Shown: one piece after another, positions 1 through 8,834 of the stretch
How the letters are laid out: every line of letters starts with the position of its first letter
Position numbering within the stretch: position 1 is the stretch's first letter
NCBI RefSeq assembly: GCF_001426665.1
Contig: NZ_LMEY01000031.1
Location: 63,964 to 127,963, forward strand
DNA: 64,000 nucleotides
Source of the DNA: Rhizobium sp. Root1334
GTDB taxonomy: Bacteria; Pseudomonadota; Alphaproteobacteria; Rhizobiales; Rhizobiaceae
Reading direction: 5' to 3'
Made by a program: the position numbers and the translations under genes
Notes under the pieces: model-generated
Seen by the model: only the letters and a program-made list of their open reading frames with translations
Databases searched by the model: none
Told to the model about the DNA's origin: nothing

Positions 1-1
1 G

Positions 2-1171
2 TTGATCTCGCTCGATCAGTCGGCCTTTGCAGGCAATGTCGCGGCAATGATGGCCTATGTGAAAAGCCACGGCGTCGAGATCGCACCGCACGCCAAGACG
101 CCGATGTCCACCGCTTTGTCCGGTGCGCTGCTCGCCGCCGGCGCTTGGGGCACGACGGTGGCCGATATCCGCCAGGCCGCTGTGCTTTTGAAAGCTGGCC
201 AGCGCCGGCTTATCCTGGCCAACGAGATCGGTGGCCCCGCCGCCGCCCGCCGCCTTGCGGCGCTGCTTGCCGGCTATCCCGATGCCGACCTGCATATCTT
301 CATTGATTCCGCTCCGCTTGCCGCGGCGCTGCGCGATGTGTGGCAAGCGCGCTCTGATCTCCCGCCGCTTGGCCTGATGATCGAGCTCGGCGCCGGCCGC
401 GCCGGTGCCCGCAGTGTCGAAGCCGCGACGGACATTTTGGACGTCATTCTTACTGCCGAAAACCCATCCTTCCGCCTCACCGGCGTCGCCGCCTATGAGG
501 GAGCCGCTGCGACCGCGGATGCCGGAGAGACGCTTGCCCGGATCGACGGGCTGATGGGGCTGACCGCAGACTTCCTGCCGGAGGTTCGGGCCCGGATCGG
601 CAAGGACCGGCCGCTTATTCTGACCGCCGGCGGTTCCGTCTTCTTTGATCGGGTCGTTGGTGGCCTGTCGGCAGCCGTTGGCGCCGATCCCGATTGCCGG
701 CTTATCCTGCGCAGCGGCGCGATCTTCTTCCACGATCACGGCATTTACGAGCGCGGACTTGCCGGCCTTGATGCCCGCGAAGGGTTTCGCATCGGCGCGG
801 ATACCCGTTCTGCGTCGCAGGAGTTCAAACCGGCGCTCCGGGTCTGGGCAGAGGTGCTTTCACTGCCCGAACCGGGCCTTGCCATCTGCGGCATAGGCCT
901 GCGGGACGTGGCAATCGACCAGGGCCCGCCGCGTCCGCTCGCATTCTATCGGGATGGTGCGCCGCTTGCCGACATCGCCGCGGCTACCGTGCTTCGGCTC
1001 AACGACCAGCACGCCTTCGTGGCGATCCCCGCCGGTACCGATGTCGCCATCGGCGATGTCGTTGAATTCGGCATTTCGCATCCCTGCACCTGCCTCGACC
1101 GGCACGCCATTCTGTACGGCCTCGCTTCCGACCACATGGTCACGACGGCTTATCTCACCAGCTTCGGCTAA
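2..1171 (+). CDS. DSD1-type PLP enzyme (D-threonine aldolase / D-serine dehydratase family), 5' end cut off
   Basis: Fold-type III PLP enzyme of the alanine racemase N-terminal/DSD1 family, which cleaves or deaminates D-beta-hydroxy amino acids such as D-threonine or D-serine. The likely PLP lysine is K32 in APHAKTPM. The C-terminal HPCTC motif (H360, C362) matches the zinc ligands of eukaryote-type D-serine dehydratase. The visible frame opens with TTG at base 2. Family members carry a few more residues before the LISLD strand, so the true start is probably outside the window. A RidA gene and a zinc deacylase follow on the same strand, which suits an amino-acid salvage operon where RidA clears reactive enamines. 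Family is secure; the choice of aldolase or dehydratase is open. Confidence 0.85.
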   Translation: MISLDQSAFAGNVAAMMAYVKSHGVEIAPHAKTPMSTALSGALLAAGAWGTTVADIRQAAVLLKAGQRRLILANEIGGPAAARRLAALLAGYPDADLHIFIDSAPLAAALRDVWQARSDLPPLGLMIELGAGRAGARSVEAATDILDVILTAENPSFRLTGVAAYEGAAATADAGETLARIDGLMGLTADFLPEVRARIGKDRPLILTAGGSVFFDRVVGGLSAAVGADPDCRLILRSGAIFFHDHGIYERGLAGLDAREGFRIGADTRSASQEFKPALRVWAEVLSLPEPGLAICGIGLRDVAIDQGPPRPLAFYRDGAPLADIAAATVLRLNDQHAFVAIPAGTDVAIGDVVEFGISHPCTCLDRHAILYGLASDHMVTTAYLTSFG

Positions 1172-1207
1172 TCTCTCCTCCCAAGGCAAGAAAAGGAAAC
1201 CACTCCC

Positions 1208-1552
1208 ATGATCCAGCGTTACCAGAAGGGTTCGCGTATGAGCCAGGCCGTCAGCTATGGCGGGCTCGTTTACATCGCCGGTCAGGTCGCGGAAGATCGC
1301 AAGGCTGGCATTGAAAGCCAAACAAGCGACGTGCTCGGCAAGATCGACGCCCTCCTGAAAGAAGCCGGAACGGATCGATCGAAATTGCTTGCCGTCAACG
1401 TCTTCCTGCCTGCCATCGTCGATTTCGACGCGATGAACAGTGTCTACGATGTCTGGATCGACCCGGAAAACCCACCGGCCCGCGCCTGCGTTGAGGCTCG
1501 CCTTGCCGACCCGGACCTGCGCGTCGAGATGACCGCCGTCGCGGCACTCTGA
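1208..1552 (+). CDS. RidA/YjgF/UK114 family protein
   Basis: Short 114-residue single-domain protein of the RidA family, which hydrolyses 2-aminoacrylate-type enamine/imine intermediates released by PLP enzymes. Family features include the early YGGLVYIAGQVA strand and the C-terminal PARACVEARLADPDLRVE stretch, where the arginine that binds the substrate carboxylate in RidA is expected. The ATG follows an AAGGAAACC purine stretch and lies 36 bp after the upstream PLP enzyme, so the two are probably co-transcribed. A second RidA-family gene lies at 14620-15012 beside a different catabolic operon. Confidence 0.9.
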   Translation: MIQRYQKGSRMSQAVSYGGLVYIAGQVAEDRKAGIESQTSDVLGKIDALLKEAGTDRSKLLAVNVFLPAIVDFDAMNSVYDVWIDPENPPARACVEARLADPDLRVEMTAVAAL

Positions 1553-1561
1553 GGCACGGCG

Positions 1562-2575
1562 ATGCACAGCGGCCTCGTCAATCCAATCGATTTCGACAGG
1601 GACGGCCGTCAGGCCGGGCATCTCGCCATTCCCTATTCGATCGATCGTTCCCCCTATTACCAGATCCGCGTCCCGATCCTGCGCCTGAAAAACGGCGCGG
1701 GGCCGAGCCTGCTCCTGATGGCGGGCAACCATGGCGACGAATATGAAGGCGAGCTTCAGCTCGGCCGGCTGATGCGCCGGCTCGATGTCGAGACGATGCG
1801 CGGTGCTGTCACCATCCTGCCGATGGCCAATCTGCCGGCCGTAATGGCGGCAAAGCGCTGCTCGCCCTTCGACGGCGGCAATCTCAACCGGGCCTTTCCG
1901 GGCGACCCCACGGGCACGCCGACGGCGCGCATGGCGCATTTCCTCGAGCACGATCTCTTCCCACGGCATGATGCCGTGCTGGATCTCCATTCGGGCGGAA
2001 CCTCCATGGCACATCTGGCCTGCACGCTCATCGAGCGGCAGGCGGATGCTGTCCGCTTTGCGCGTTCTCTGGAATTGATGCAGGCTATGGGGGCCGCCCA
2101 TGCCTTCATCGCCAACAATGGGCCGGCGGCGCCGACCTCGATGGGTGCCGCCAGCCGTGCAGGCACGATCGGACTTTCGGGCGAGTTCGGCGGCGGCGGC
2201 ACGGTAACACCTGAAAGCATGGCCTTCACGACGGCCGCGATCGACCGCTTGCTGATGGCAATGGGTATCGTCGATGTGCCGCAGTTGTCACGCGGGCCGC
2301 TCCCGGTGTCGTCGGGGCGGCAAATCCTGTCTCTCTCCCGGCACAGCCAAGGCATCTATGCCAATCGGCGCGGCTGGTTCGAACCGGCAGTACCGCTCGG
2401 CTCGCAAGTCGAGGCGGGCAGTCTCGCCGGTTGGTATCACGATCTCGAGCGTCTGGATCTGCCAGAACAGGAATTGCATTTCGCCGAAGGCGGTATCGTC
2501 ATTTCTCAACGGCTGCATACTGACAGCCAATCCGGTGACTGCCTGATACAGGTTGCAGAGATCACAACGTCGTGA
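1562..2575 (+). CDS. Succinylglutamate desuccinylase/aspartoacylase-family zinc deacylase (DoeB-like)
   Basis: Zinc carboxypeptidase-fold deacylase of 337 residues from the AstE/AspA family. The metal site is visible: GNHGDEYEGE holds H57 and E60, and LDLHSGG holds H143. A glutamate in GLSGEFGGGG (E208) fits the catalytic base. Among named members it most resembles DoeB, which removes acetate from N-acetyl-diaminobutyrate during ectoine breakdown, but no other ectoine genes are present, so substrate is unassigned. It starts 9 bp after the RidA stop and closes the operon. It probably releases a free amino acid from an N-acylated precursor. Confidence 0.85.
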   Translation: MHSGLVNPIDFDRDGRQAGHLAIPYSIDRSPYYQIRVPILRLKNGAGPSLLLMAGNHGDEYEGELQLGRLMRRLDVETMRGAVTILPMANLPAVMAAKRCSPFDGGNLNRAFPGDPTGTPTARMAHFLEHDLFPRHDAVLDLHSGGTSMAHLACTLIERQADAVRFARSLELMQAMGAAHAFIANNGPAAPTSMGAASRAGTIGLSGEFGGGGTVTPESMAFTTAAIDRLLMAMGIVDVPQLSRGPLPVSSGRQILSLSRHSQGIYANRRGWFEPAVPLGSQVEAGSLAGWYHDLERLDLPEQELHFAEGGIVISQRLHTDSQSGDCLIQVAEITTS

Positions 2576-2655
2576 GGCCACTTAAAGAGCAACGATGACA
2601 CAGGCGCTCTGTAGTCTCGTGTCAATCTTTTGATCGGCGTCGTCCGCCTAGCTCG

Positions 2656-2669
2656 GATCGGCGCCGATC
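2656..2669. repeat. 14-bp perfect palindrome in a convergent intergenic gap
   Basis: GATCGGCGCCGATC is a perfect palindrome in the 219-bp gap between the deacylase (ends 2575, +) and the glycosidase-like gene (ends 2795, -). A second small hairpin, CGGGCGATGCCCG, follows directly. The position between convergent genes suits a terminator, but there is no T-run. Confidence 0.4.
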
Positions 2670-2794
2670 GGGCGATGCCCGTCTATCGCCCTGATGGTTG
2701 AAACACAGGAGCGACAGACGGCATCTTGTTCGACGGGCTCACATGAATACCTTCAGCAGCCGGGACGCATCCTCAGAGCAGGCCCTCTTCTGCG

Positions 2795-3979
2795 TTACGC
2801 CATTGCAGCGCAGGCCGCCCTGATCCAATCGAGGCGGCCGGCTGGTATGAGGCCATAATTGTAAAAATTGGCGCCATCCGCCCCGGCATCCACGGCGGCT
2901 TTGGCGCGTTCGGCCAGTATGGACGGCTCACTCACCTCCGGATAGAAGACTCGCAAGCCAACAGCCAGGAATTTATCCGGCCCCAACTGCTCTCTGCCAT
3001 TGCGGATGACATCTGCAATATCTGCTGGCTTCATGTCGTAACAGCATAGAATTGCTCCGTCGCAGACGCGGCCGACTGCTTCCAGATCAACCCCGCCCTG
3101 CCAGCCATCCTTCAGGTCAATCAGGACAATTCTGGTCGCCGGGTCAGCTGCAGCTTTTATCTCCCCAACCAGACTCGTTACAGGCTCTGTGCGCCAAGCA
3201 AGATAGGCGTGCAGGCCAGGATAGTCGCGAAAGGCGTCGATGCCAGCCTGCGGGAAGTTTGGAAACTGTTTTTGTGGCACTGTGCGGTCGCAGGTTTCCG
3301 CAATGAATTTAGCAGTCGTCTCGCGTGCGTCCTCCGCCGGAACTCCAGCCTTTTTGGCGCGTTCCATACAGTGTCTGCAAAAGCAGATGGACAACAGGAA
3401 ATCATCCTCGTCATTGAGGCCAACTCCGTCCTTTTCGTGATGATATTCGTGTGCAAAGCCCATGAAATTTGGACTTTCCAGCTCCAGCATGTCCGGCTTG
3501 TAATGTGTCGTAACATCCCGGACGAGCGTGATAGCGTAGTCGCGTGCCGCTGGGCTCGAAGGACATAGGTTGTAATAGTTGGCATTGCCGAATGCATTTC
3601 GCGTGACGTGTTCAGGATGCATCATCCCAAGGCGCGTATTATGAAGGCATACCGTCCAGCACGAGACCTTGAGGCCCGTGCTCTCCCGTGCAGATGTGAG
3701 CCCCTCCAGCATGTCGCCCCGATCGATGACATTTTGGGCTGTGAGTGGAAGGATTTCCTTTCCCTGCCACATTGTAACGTCGGGCCGGAAATAGACAGTA
3801 CCATCCTCCGGAAAATAGGCCTTCTGTTTTGGGCTGCGCGGCTGAAAAAAGCGGCCAGCGTGATAGGACGTCGCAAGGCTCACCGTATTGACGCCGGCGC
3901 GGGAGCCCACTTCGCTCGCGAAGTTGTCAATTCCTTGATCCTGAATGTCCCACGGGTAAGTCCAGATGGAAAGGTGCAC
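2795..3979 (-). CDS. Putative glycosidase-like TIM-barrel protein
   Basis: Not firmly recognised. I place the start at GTG 3979 because AGGAGC lies 8 bp upstream; a longer frame to 4159 adds 60 residues of unlikely composition. The resulting 394-residue protein has alternating strands and helices like a (beta/alpha)8 barrel. It carries a C199-x-C201-xx-C204 cluster (CFCRHC) of a kind seen in uncharacterised glycoside-hydrolase-like barrels, with acidic patches ELESP and NDEDD nearby. There is no signal peptide, so it is probably cytoplasmic. It stands alone, and its GC content looks lower than the operon before it, so it may be acquired. A glycosidase role is inference from fold-like pattern only. 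Confidence 0.55.
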   Translation of the reverse strand: MHLSIWTYPWDIQDQGIDNFASEVGSRAGVNTVSLATSYHAGRFFQPRSPKQKAYFPEDGTVYFRPDVTMWQGKEILPLTAQNVIDRGDMLEGLTSARESTGLKVSCWTVCLHNTRLGMMHPEHVTRNAFGNANYYNLCPSSPAARDYAITLVRDVTTHYKPDMLELESPNFMGFAHEYHHEKDGVGLNDEDDFLLSICFCRHCMERAKKAGVPAEDARETTAKFIAETCDRTVPQKQFPNFPQAGIDAFRDYPGLHAYLAWRTEPVTSLVGEIKAAADPATRIVLIDLKDGWQGGVDLEAVGRVCDGAILCCYDMKPADIADVIRNGREQLGPDKFLAVGLRVFYPEVSEPSILAERAKAAVDAGADGANFYNYGLIPAGRLDWIRAACAAMA

Positions 3980-4460
3980 GATGAGCCGCTCCTGAAATTG
4001 TTCAAAATTTAGAATGACTATGATTGTGTCGCGTCGGGCTGGTTGTGAGCTGACGTCGTCAGCAGGACGAAGCCCGCTGCTGATGACAGCCCAAACCAAG
4101 CTGTCCCGCCGGTAAAAAGTCCGGCGAACCTTGGCCGCTTCAACGCGTTGTAAATTCACGGCGCTCGTGGCTTGCCGCGTAGCGCCTTCCGTATGCCTTC
4201 CGCCAAAGCTTCAATCGGGATTTCGTTGTCGTTCCAGAACGAAGCTGACGGCGGTCGCCCGCTTCGAGAATCATTGAAAATGATCAAACAATTTATGACG
4301 GCTAGTCCTGCAGACGTCAATCCAATAAAACAGACAAATGTCCATTATATTGGACTTCTCTCGAAGGGCAAGCAATCCTAAGACGACATCGGGCAGAGTT
4401 GAATTGGCATTGTGCTCTCTGTGAACCGATCGCAAGTTTGACCACCCGGCCACCAGTGGA
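3980..4460. other. Intergenic stretch without a convincing gene
   Basis: The 480 bp between the glycosidase-like gene and the monooxygenase hold only frames without family resemblance or a good ribosome site. Bases near 4270-4350 are locally A+T rich and could hold the promoter of the minus-strand gene ending at 2795. Nothing else was recognised. Confidence 0.5.
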
Positions 4461-5555
4461 TCAGACCAGGCCAAGGCGGGTGGCAAGTTCCCGCGCGGCG
4501 GCGCCGCCAGCGCGATTGGCGCCGATGGTTGAAGCCGAGGGCCCGTAGCCAACGAGATGGACGCGTGGATCCTTCTCGACCTCGGTTGCCAGTCGCCCCC
4601 CCAAGACGATACCGCCCTTTTCGCCGCGCAGCTGCAAAGGGGCGAGATGATCAAGAGAGCTGCGAAAGCCAGTTGCCCAAAGGATGACGTCGGCTCTTTG
4701 TTCCGTACCGTCAGGCCAGCGGACACCATGCTGCGTGATTTCGCTGAACATCGGCAAGCGCTTGAGCGCGCCACGCGCTGCTGCCGCCTTGAGTGCAGGC
4801 GTCCACGGAATGCCGGTGACCGAAACGACCGATCCCGGAACGAGCCCGTTCCTCACCTTGTCCTCAACAATCGCGACGGCCGCGCGGCCATCTTCCGGTG
4901 TGAAAGGCTTGTCGCGGAACTGCGGTTCTCGCCGCGTAACCCAGGTCGTCGTCGTCACCTGCGAAATCTCGTCGAGATGCTGGAGAGCGGAAATACCACT
5001 ACCGACGATGACCACATGCTGGCCCGCGAATTCGGCCGCTGTCTGATAGTCGCGCGAATGAAGCTGGCGACCTTCAAACAGTTCGGCACCGGGGTAGCTT
5101 GGAATTTGGGGCGTCTCCCATGTCCCGGTGGCGTTGATAATCCCGCCGGCCGAAAATGCCTCGCGATCCGTCTCCACCCGAAGCCGGTCCAAGCGGTCGC
5201 AGACCACTCTGACCGTAACAGGACGATATATCGGCAGTTGGAACCGTTCCTCGTAGGCGGCAAAATAGCCTGGCACAGCCACCGATGCCCTCACCTCGGT
5301 CTCGCCAGGAGAGACAACATCGGAAAACGCCATGCCCGGGAGATCATGAACCCGGTTGACCGTGCTCAGGGTCAGCGACGGCCATCGATGCTGCCAGGCG
5401 CCACCCGGCTTTTCGTTTTTGTCGAGGACGATGAAATTGCGGCCAGGCCGCAGGCCGAGCTTCATAAGGTGATAGGCCGACGACAGCCCCGCCTGACCGG
5501 CACCGATCACCACGATATCGACTTTGATGGCGGCTCGCAGGCCGAGTTCCGGCAC
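4461..5555 (-). CDS. Flavin-containing monooxygenase-like FAD/NAD(P)-binding protein
   Basis: Two-dinucleotide-fold flavoprotein of 364 residues. The FAD-binding GAGQAG is at 18-23, the GGAW...RW signature typical of flavin monooxygenases starts near 51, and a second nucleotide-binding GSGISA is at 185-190. An ATG (N-ATG-T) segment precedes the NADPH domain as in this family. Members hydroxylate or oxygenate small nucleophiles using NADPH and O2. The frame opens with GTG at 5555, with GGTGAG about 7 bp upstream; no better start exists before the FAD motif. It is monocistronic, so no substrate can be inferred from neighbours. Confidence 0.85.
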   Translation of the reverse strand: MPELGLRAAIKVDIVVIGAGQAGLSSAYHLMKLGLRPGRNFIVLDKNEKPGGAWQHRWPSLTLSTVNRVHDLPGMAFSDVVSPGETEVRASVAVPGYFAAYEERFQLPIYRPVTVRVVCDRLDRLRVETDREAFSAGGIINATGTWETPQIPSYPGAELFEGRQLHSRDYQTAAEFAGQHVVIVGSGISALQHLDEISQVTTTTWVTRREPQFRDKPFTPEDGRAAVAIVEDKVRNGLVPGSVVSVTGIPWTPALKAAAARGALKRLPMFSEITQHGVRWPDGTEQRADVILWATGFRSSLDHLAPLQLRGEKGGIVLGGRLATEVEKDPRVHLVGYGPSASTIGANRAGGAAARELATRLGLV

Positions 5556-5859
5556 GCGGGCTCACCCTACCCTAGGCGTTGAAGGTTGCCCCGTTCGCAC
5601 GTTAAAAGTCTGAATCTCTACCGCCATCATCATCTGCCTTCCCCGGTCAGCATCGGCGCCGAAAGGGGTAACGTTCAGCGTTTAAACACAACCGGTCTTT
5701 CCGGCCCAAGGGCATCCGTCTCTTGGGTGTAACCCTTTCGCGGTTTGTGTCAACGACGGAGCAACAGCAGGCCGATGGCTGGAAGGGCGCCGGATGTCCC
5801 CGCGACCGTTTGCGGTTGTCGTTCGTCGTCCTCAACCGGACGCGTTCTTGTACACGCCA

Positions 5860-5953
5860 GAAATCCGGTCGCGGCACGCCAAGACTGGCGCAGCCCACAT
5901 CATCAAAGATCGGGATCCACCACGCTCCAGATCCGAGCGCAAACGCCATTCTA
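5860..5953. repeat. Dispersed 94-bp repeat, copy 1
   Basis: This segment aligns without gaps to 23635-23728. I count 15 differences in 94 positions (about 84% identity), all but one of them transitions. It lies in the 448-bp gap between the monooxygenase and the FMN protein, which has no other recognised gene. Copy 2 is next to an IS5-type remnant, so the unit is probably a decayed mobile-element part. Both strands stay open across it in both copies, but neither reading matches a family I know. Confidence 0.65.
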
Positions 5954-6003
5954 AAAGCTCAGCTCTCGAAATAGACACCTGGGCGGCCCCAATCCTCGGG
6001 CCT

Positions 6004-7662
6004 TTACGCCGCCTTGCGCTTTCGAAACGGTCCGTGCGGGATTTCGGGTGGCGCAAAACTGTCGGCGCCGGCGCGGTCCCAGCGATCGTGCCAATCGGCG
6101 AGTTCCGGAATTTCCGCGCCCGATACGAGGAAGCCTTCGGGCAGATAGGGAAAGGCCTCGTTGCCGTCGAGAAACTCGTTATCCTTCTGCCGGAACATGA
6201 AATGGTAGGGCATGAAATTGCTGGGATCGTTCAGGCCGGCGGCACCGGCGATTTCTCCCAGCGCCCGCATGGTGTTGCGATGGAAGCGGGCGACGCGGTC
6301 GCTCTTGTCGCCGAGGTCGATCGCGCGCTGGCGTACCGGATCCTGCGTGGCTATTCCGACCGGGCACTGGTTGGTGTGGCAGGACTGCGCCTGGATGCAG
6401 CCGATCGCGAACATGAAACCGCGCGCGGCATTGCACCAGTCCGCGCCGAGCGCCAACGTGCGGGCGATGTCGAAGGCCGACACGATCTTGCCCGCAGCCC
6501 CGATCCTGACCTGATCACGAATGCCTGCGCCCCGCAGCGTGTTGTGAACGAAGGTGAGGCCCTCAAGCATCGGCATGCCGACACGGTTGGCGAACTCGAC
6601 CGGGGCAGCACCCGTCCCGCCTTCCGCGCCATCGACCACGATGAAATCCGGAACGATCCCGGTCTGCAACATGGCCTTGACCATGCTCATGAATTCCCGA
6701 CGATGGCCGATGCACAATTTGAACCCGACCGGTTTGCCGCCCGAAAGTTCACGCAGTTGGCCGACGAACTGCATCAGGCCGATCGGCGTTGAAAATGTGC
6801 TGTGCGCGGCAGGCGACATGCAGTCGATACCCATCGGGATACCGCGCGCCTCGGCAATTTCGGGCGAAATCTTCGAGGCCGGAAGCATGCCGCCATGGCC
6901 AGGCTTCGCCCCCTGGCTCAGCTTGATCTCGATCATCTTGATCTGGGGATCGGCGGAAAGCTCTGCGAACTTTTCTGCAGAGAACCGGCCGTCATCGCCG
7001 CGGCAGCCGAAATAGCCCGATGCGATCTGATAGGTCAGGTCACCGCCGCCCTGCCGGTGGTAGCGGCTGATGCTGCCTTCCCCGGTGTCGTGGGCGAAAC
7101 CACCCTTCCTTGCCCCGGTATTGAGGGCGAGGATGGCATTTGCCGAGAGTGAACCGAAGCTCATGGCCGAGATGTTGTAGAGACTGGCGCTATAGGGTTG
7201 CTTGCAGGCCGGGCCGCCGACACGCACCCGGAAATCCGTATCGGCAATGGTGACCGGGGTGGCGGAATGGGTGAGCCATGCATAACCGGAACCATAGACA
7301 TTCTCGATCGTGCCGAAAGGCCGTTTGTCTTCCACACCCTTGGCGCGCTGATAGACGAGACCGCGATCCTGCCGGTTGAACGGAACCGCGTCATTGTCGC
7401 TTTCGATGATGTATTGGCGGATTTCCGGCCGGATGCTTTCGAGCAGGAAGCGCAGATGCCCAACCACCGGATAGTTGCGCAGGATCGCGTGCTTGCGCTG
7501 GCGCAGATCGTGAACGCCGAGAAGGAACAACGCGCCGCAAATCGCAGCGACAACGAGCAGCCAGCCATTGTAGATCAGGGCCCCGCCGAGGGAGGCAAAC
7601 GTCGCCGCGCCGAAAAAGAGAAACGCTGCATAGCGTTGATTGGAAACGAAGGCCTTTACCAT
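6004..7662 (-). CDS. FMN-binding glutamate-synthase-like protein, membrane anchored
   Basis: 552 residues. It starts with two membrane segments (about residues 11-50), followed by the FMN/iron-sulfur synthase domain of the glutamate synthase large subunit. The cluster CHTNQCPVGIATQ matches the 3Fe-4S cysteine region of GltB, and GAEGGTGAAP matches its FMN phosphate-binding loop. It lacks the N-terminal amidotransferase and the C-terminal GXGXG domain of full GltB (about 1500 residues), so it is not a complete glutamate synthase. Such stand-alone proteins are widespread in proteobacteria with unclear function; an oxidoreductase at the membrane is the safest reading. The gene is monocistronic. 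Confidence 0.85.
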   Translation of the reverse strand: MVKAFVSNQRYAAFLFFGAATFASLGGALIYNGWLLVVAAICGALFLLGVHDLRQRKHAILRNYPVVGHLRFLLESIRPEIRQYIIESDNDAVPFNRQDRGLVYQRAKGVEDKRPFGTIENVYGSGYAWLTHSATPVTIADTDFRVRVGGPACKQPYSASLYNISAMSFGSLSANAILALNTGARKGGFAHDTGEGSISRYHRQGGGDLTYQIASGYFGCRGDDGRFSAEKFAELSADPQIKMIEIKLSQGAKPGHGGMLPASKISPEIAEARGIPMGIDCMSPAAHSTFSTPIGLMQFVGQLRELSGGKPVGFKLCIGHRREFMSMVKAMLQTGIVPDFIVVDGAEGGTGAAPVEFANRVGMPMLEGLTFVHNTLRGAGIRDQVRIGAAGKIVSAFDIARTLALGADWCNAARGFMFAIGCIQAQSCHTNQCPVGIATQDPVRQRAIDLGDKSDRVARFHRNTMRALGEIAGAAGLNDPSNFMPYHFMFRQKDNEFLDGNEAFPYLPEGFLVSGAEIPELADWHDRWDRAGADSFAPPEIPHGPFRKRKAA

Positions 7663-7818
7663 GATGTCTGATCCGAAAAGTCGCTGATGTCGAGGGATGT
7701 CGGTGTATCGGGGTGCGTGTAGGCATAAACGGCGAACGACACGGCACTCCCATAACCATCCTTGTGGAACCGAATGTTTAGGAAGCGGTAAAAAGCCAGT
7801 CGTTCGCCGCCGTCTCAG

Positions 7819-7856
7819 GTGCCTGGCGCGTTTTTATTCACAAACTCGCCAGGCAC
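7819..7856 (-). terminator. Strong hairpin downstream of the small minus-strand gene
   Basis: GTGCCTGGCG (7819-7828) pairs with CGCCAGGCAC (7847-7856): a 10-bp perfect stem with an 18-nt loop, 17 bp past the stop of the 7874-8080 gene. The plus strand continues with TTTT after the stem, so it could also act in that direction. Confidence 0.6.
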
Positions 7857-7873
7857 TTTTGCTGGTAACGTTC

Positions 7874-8080
7874 CTAGAAGCTAACGCCTTCCAGTTTCCC
7901 GATCAGCAGGTTGCGGTCCTCGATGGATTTCAGCCGCACTGTCAGGGCCATGCTTTTGACCGGCACCTGCGGCGGCAGGGACAGGGCGACGCCCGGGATG
8001 TTTTCGGTCGCCCATTGCTTGAAGCGGGGCAGCTTGTTCGGGCCGCTGATGGGGAACGAGTGGGTGTATCGGAAGCTCAT
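7874..8080 (-). CDS. Small hypothetical protein (68 residues)
   Basis: I do not recognise the family. The frame is open from 8107, but the start MSFRYTHSF at 8080 is preferred: a GAGAAAGAG purine stretch lies a few bases upstream. The product is short and soluble, with a mixed strand/helix pattern and no signal peptide, membrane segment or cysteine pair. It ends in front of a strong hairpin, which supports it being a real transcribed unit. The next gene upstream on this strand, NUDIX, ends about 220 bp away. Confidence 0.55.
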   Translation of the reverse strand: MSFRYTHSFPISGPNKLPRFKQWATENIPGVALSLPPQVPVKSMALTVRLKSIEDRNLLIGKLEGVSF

Positions 8081-8297
8081 TGTTGGCTCTTTCTCAAAAA
8101 TGAGCAACGGCCGGGCAAGAATGGGCCGGCGTTGCTCCGCAGGTTATAGTCTCGGATCTGGCAAACTCCTGGCGCCACTCTTGCCGTCGCAGGTAGTGGC
8201 GCCAGGCTGTCAGCGTCCGGTGCTGATCCTGCGAATGGGAGAGATGAAGGCCCGTCGGCAGCGGCGGACAAAACCCGTTGGAAACATCGGAGCGTCC

Positions 8298-8834
8298 TCA
8301 GTTGCCGGTCGTACGCAGGGCGTTGAAGGGCAGATTGTGCCTGCCGGACCGGCTGAAGGCTTCCAGACGCTCCGGCGCGGCATCAAGTGTCCTCACGAAC
8401 GCGGCAAGCTCGGCATCGTCGAGTTGGTCTGCTGCGGCCGCCAGGGAAAACCACCGGCGTTGCCTTTGCTCCTTCTCGCGCCAATGGCTGAGCGTGCCAC
8501 GCACGTTCATACCGAACACGGCAACACGGCAGGGAGCCCGCGAGCCGTCGTCCAACGCCTTGACGTAGCGATAGGTCGTTACGGGCTTCGGCGAAATATC
8601 CCCGAAAATCCCGGCCTCTTCGAAGGCTTCCCGCGAAGCCGCGACGAGGGGCGAACAACCTTTCATCGGCCATCCCTTGGGCATGATCCATCGCCCCCGC
8701 CTGCGCGAGGTGATAAGCAGGACCCTCAGTTCGCCGTCGCTTCGGATGCGCCAGGGAAAAACGCCGACCTGCTGCAAATCGTCCACGCCGCTGGCTCTCA
8801 AGGGGGGGTCGTCGGCTTTCATCGAATAGCTCAT
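8298..8834 (-). CDS. NUDIX hydrolase
   Basis: NUDIX-fold hydrolase of 178 residues, a family that splits nucleoside diphosphates linked to another group. The box is visible as GWPMKGCSPLVAASREAF followed by EEAGI. The REAxEExG core with the metal-binding glutamates is intact, while the first glutamate of the canonical GX5E is absent, as in many PKGWPMKG-type members. The start ATG at 8834 overlaps the stop of the upstream zinc-ribbon gene by ATGA, so translation is probably coupled. Frames running further upstream to 9062 only read through that other gene. Substrate unknown. Confidence 0.85.
   Translation of the reverse strand: MSYSMKADDPPLRASGVDDLQQVGVFPWRIRSDGELRVLLITSRRRGRWIMPKGWPMKGCSPLVAASREAFEEAGIFGDISPKPVTTYRYVKALDDGSRAPCRVAVFGMNVRGTLSHWREKEQRQRRWFSLAAAADQLDDAELAAFVRTLDAAPERLEAFSRSGRHNLPFNALRTTGN

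Noticed and set aside
860-2101. A 413-codon minus-strand open frame
   Set aside because: Entirely antisense to the PLP enzyme, RidA and deacylase genes, which are well supported. GC-rich codon use keeps this frame open.
4557-5582. A 341-codon plus-strand open frame
   Set aside because: Antisense to the flavin monooxygenase gene, whose FAD and NADPH motifs are unmistakable.
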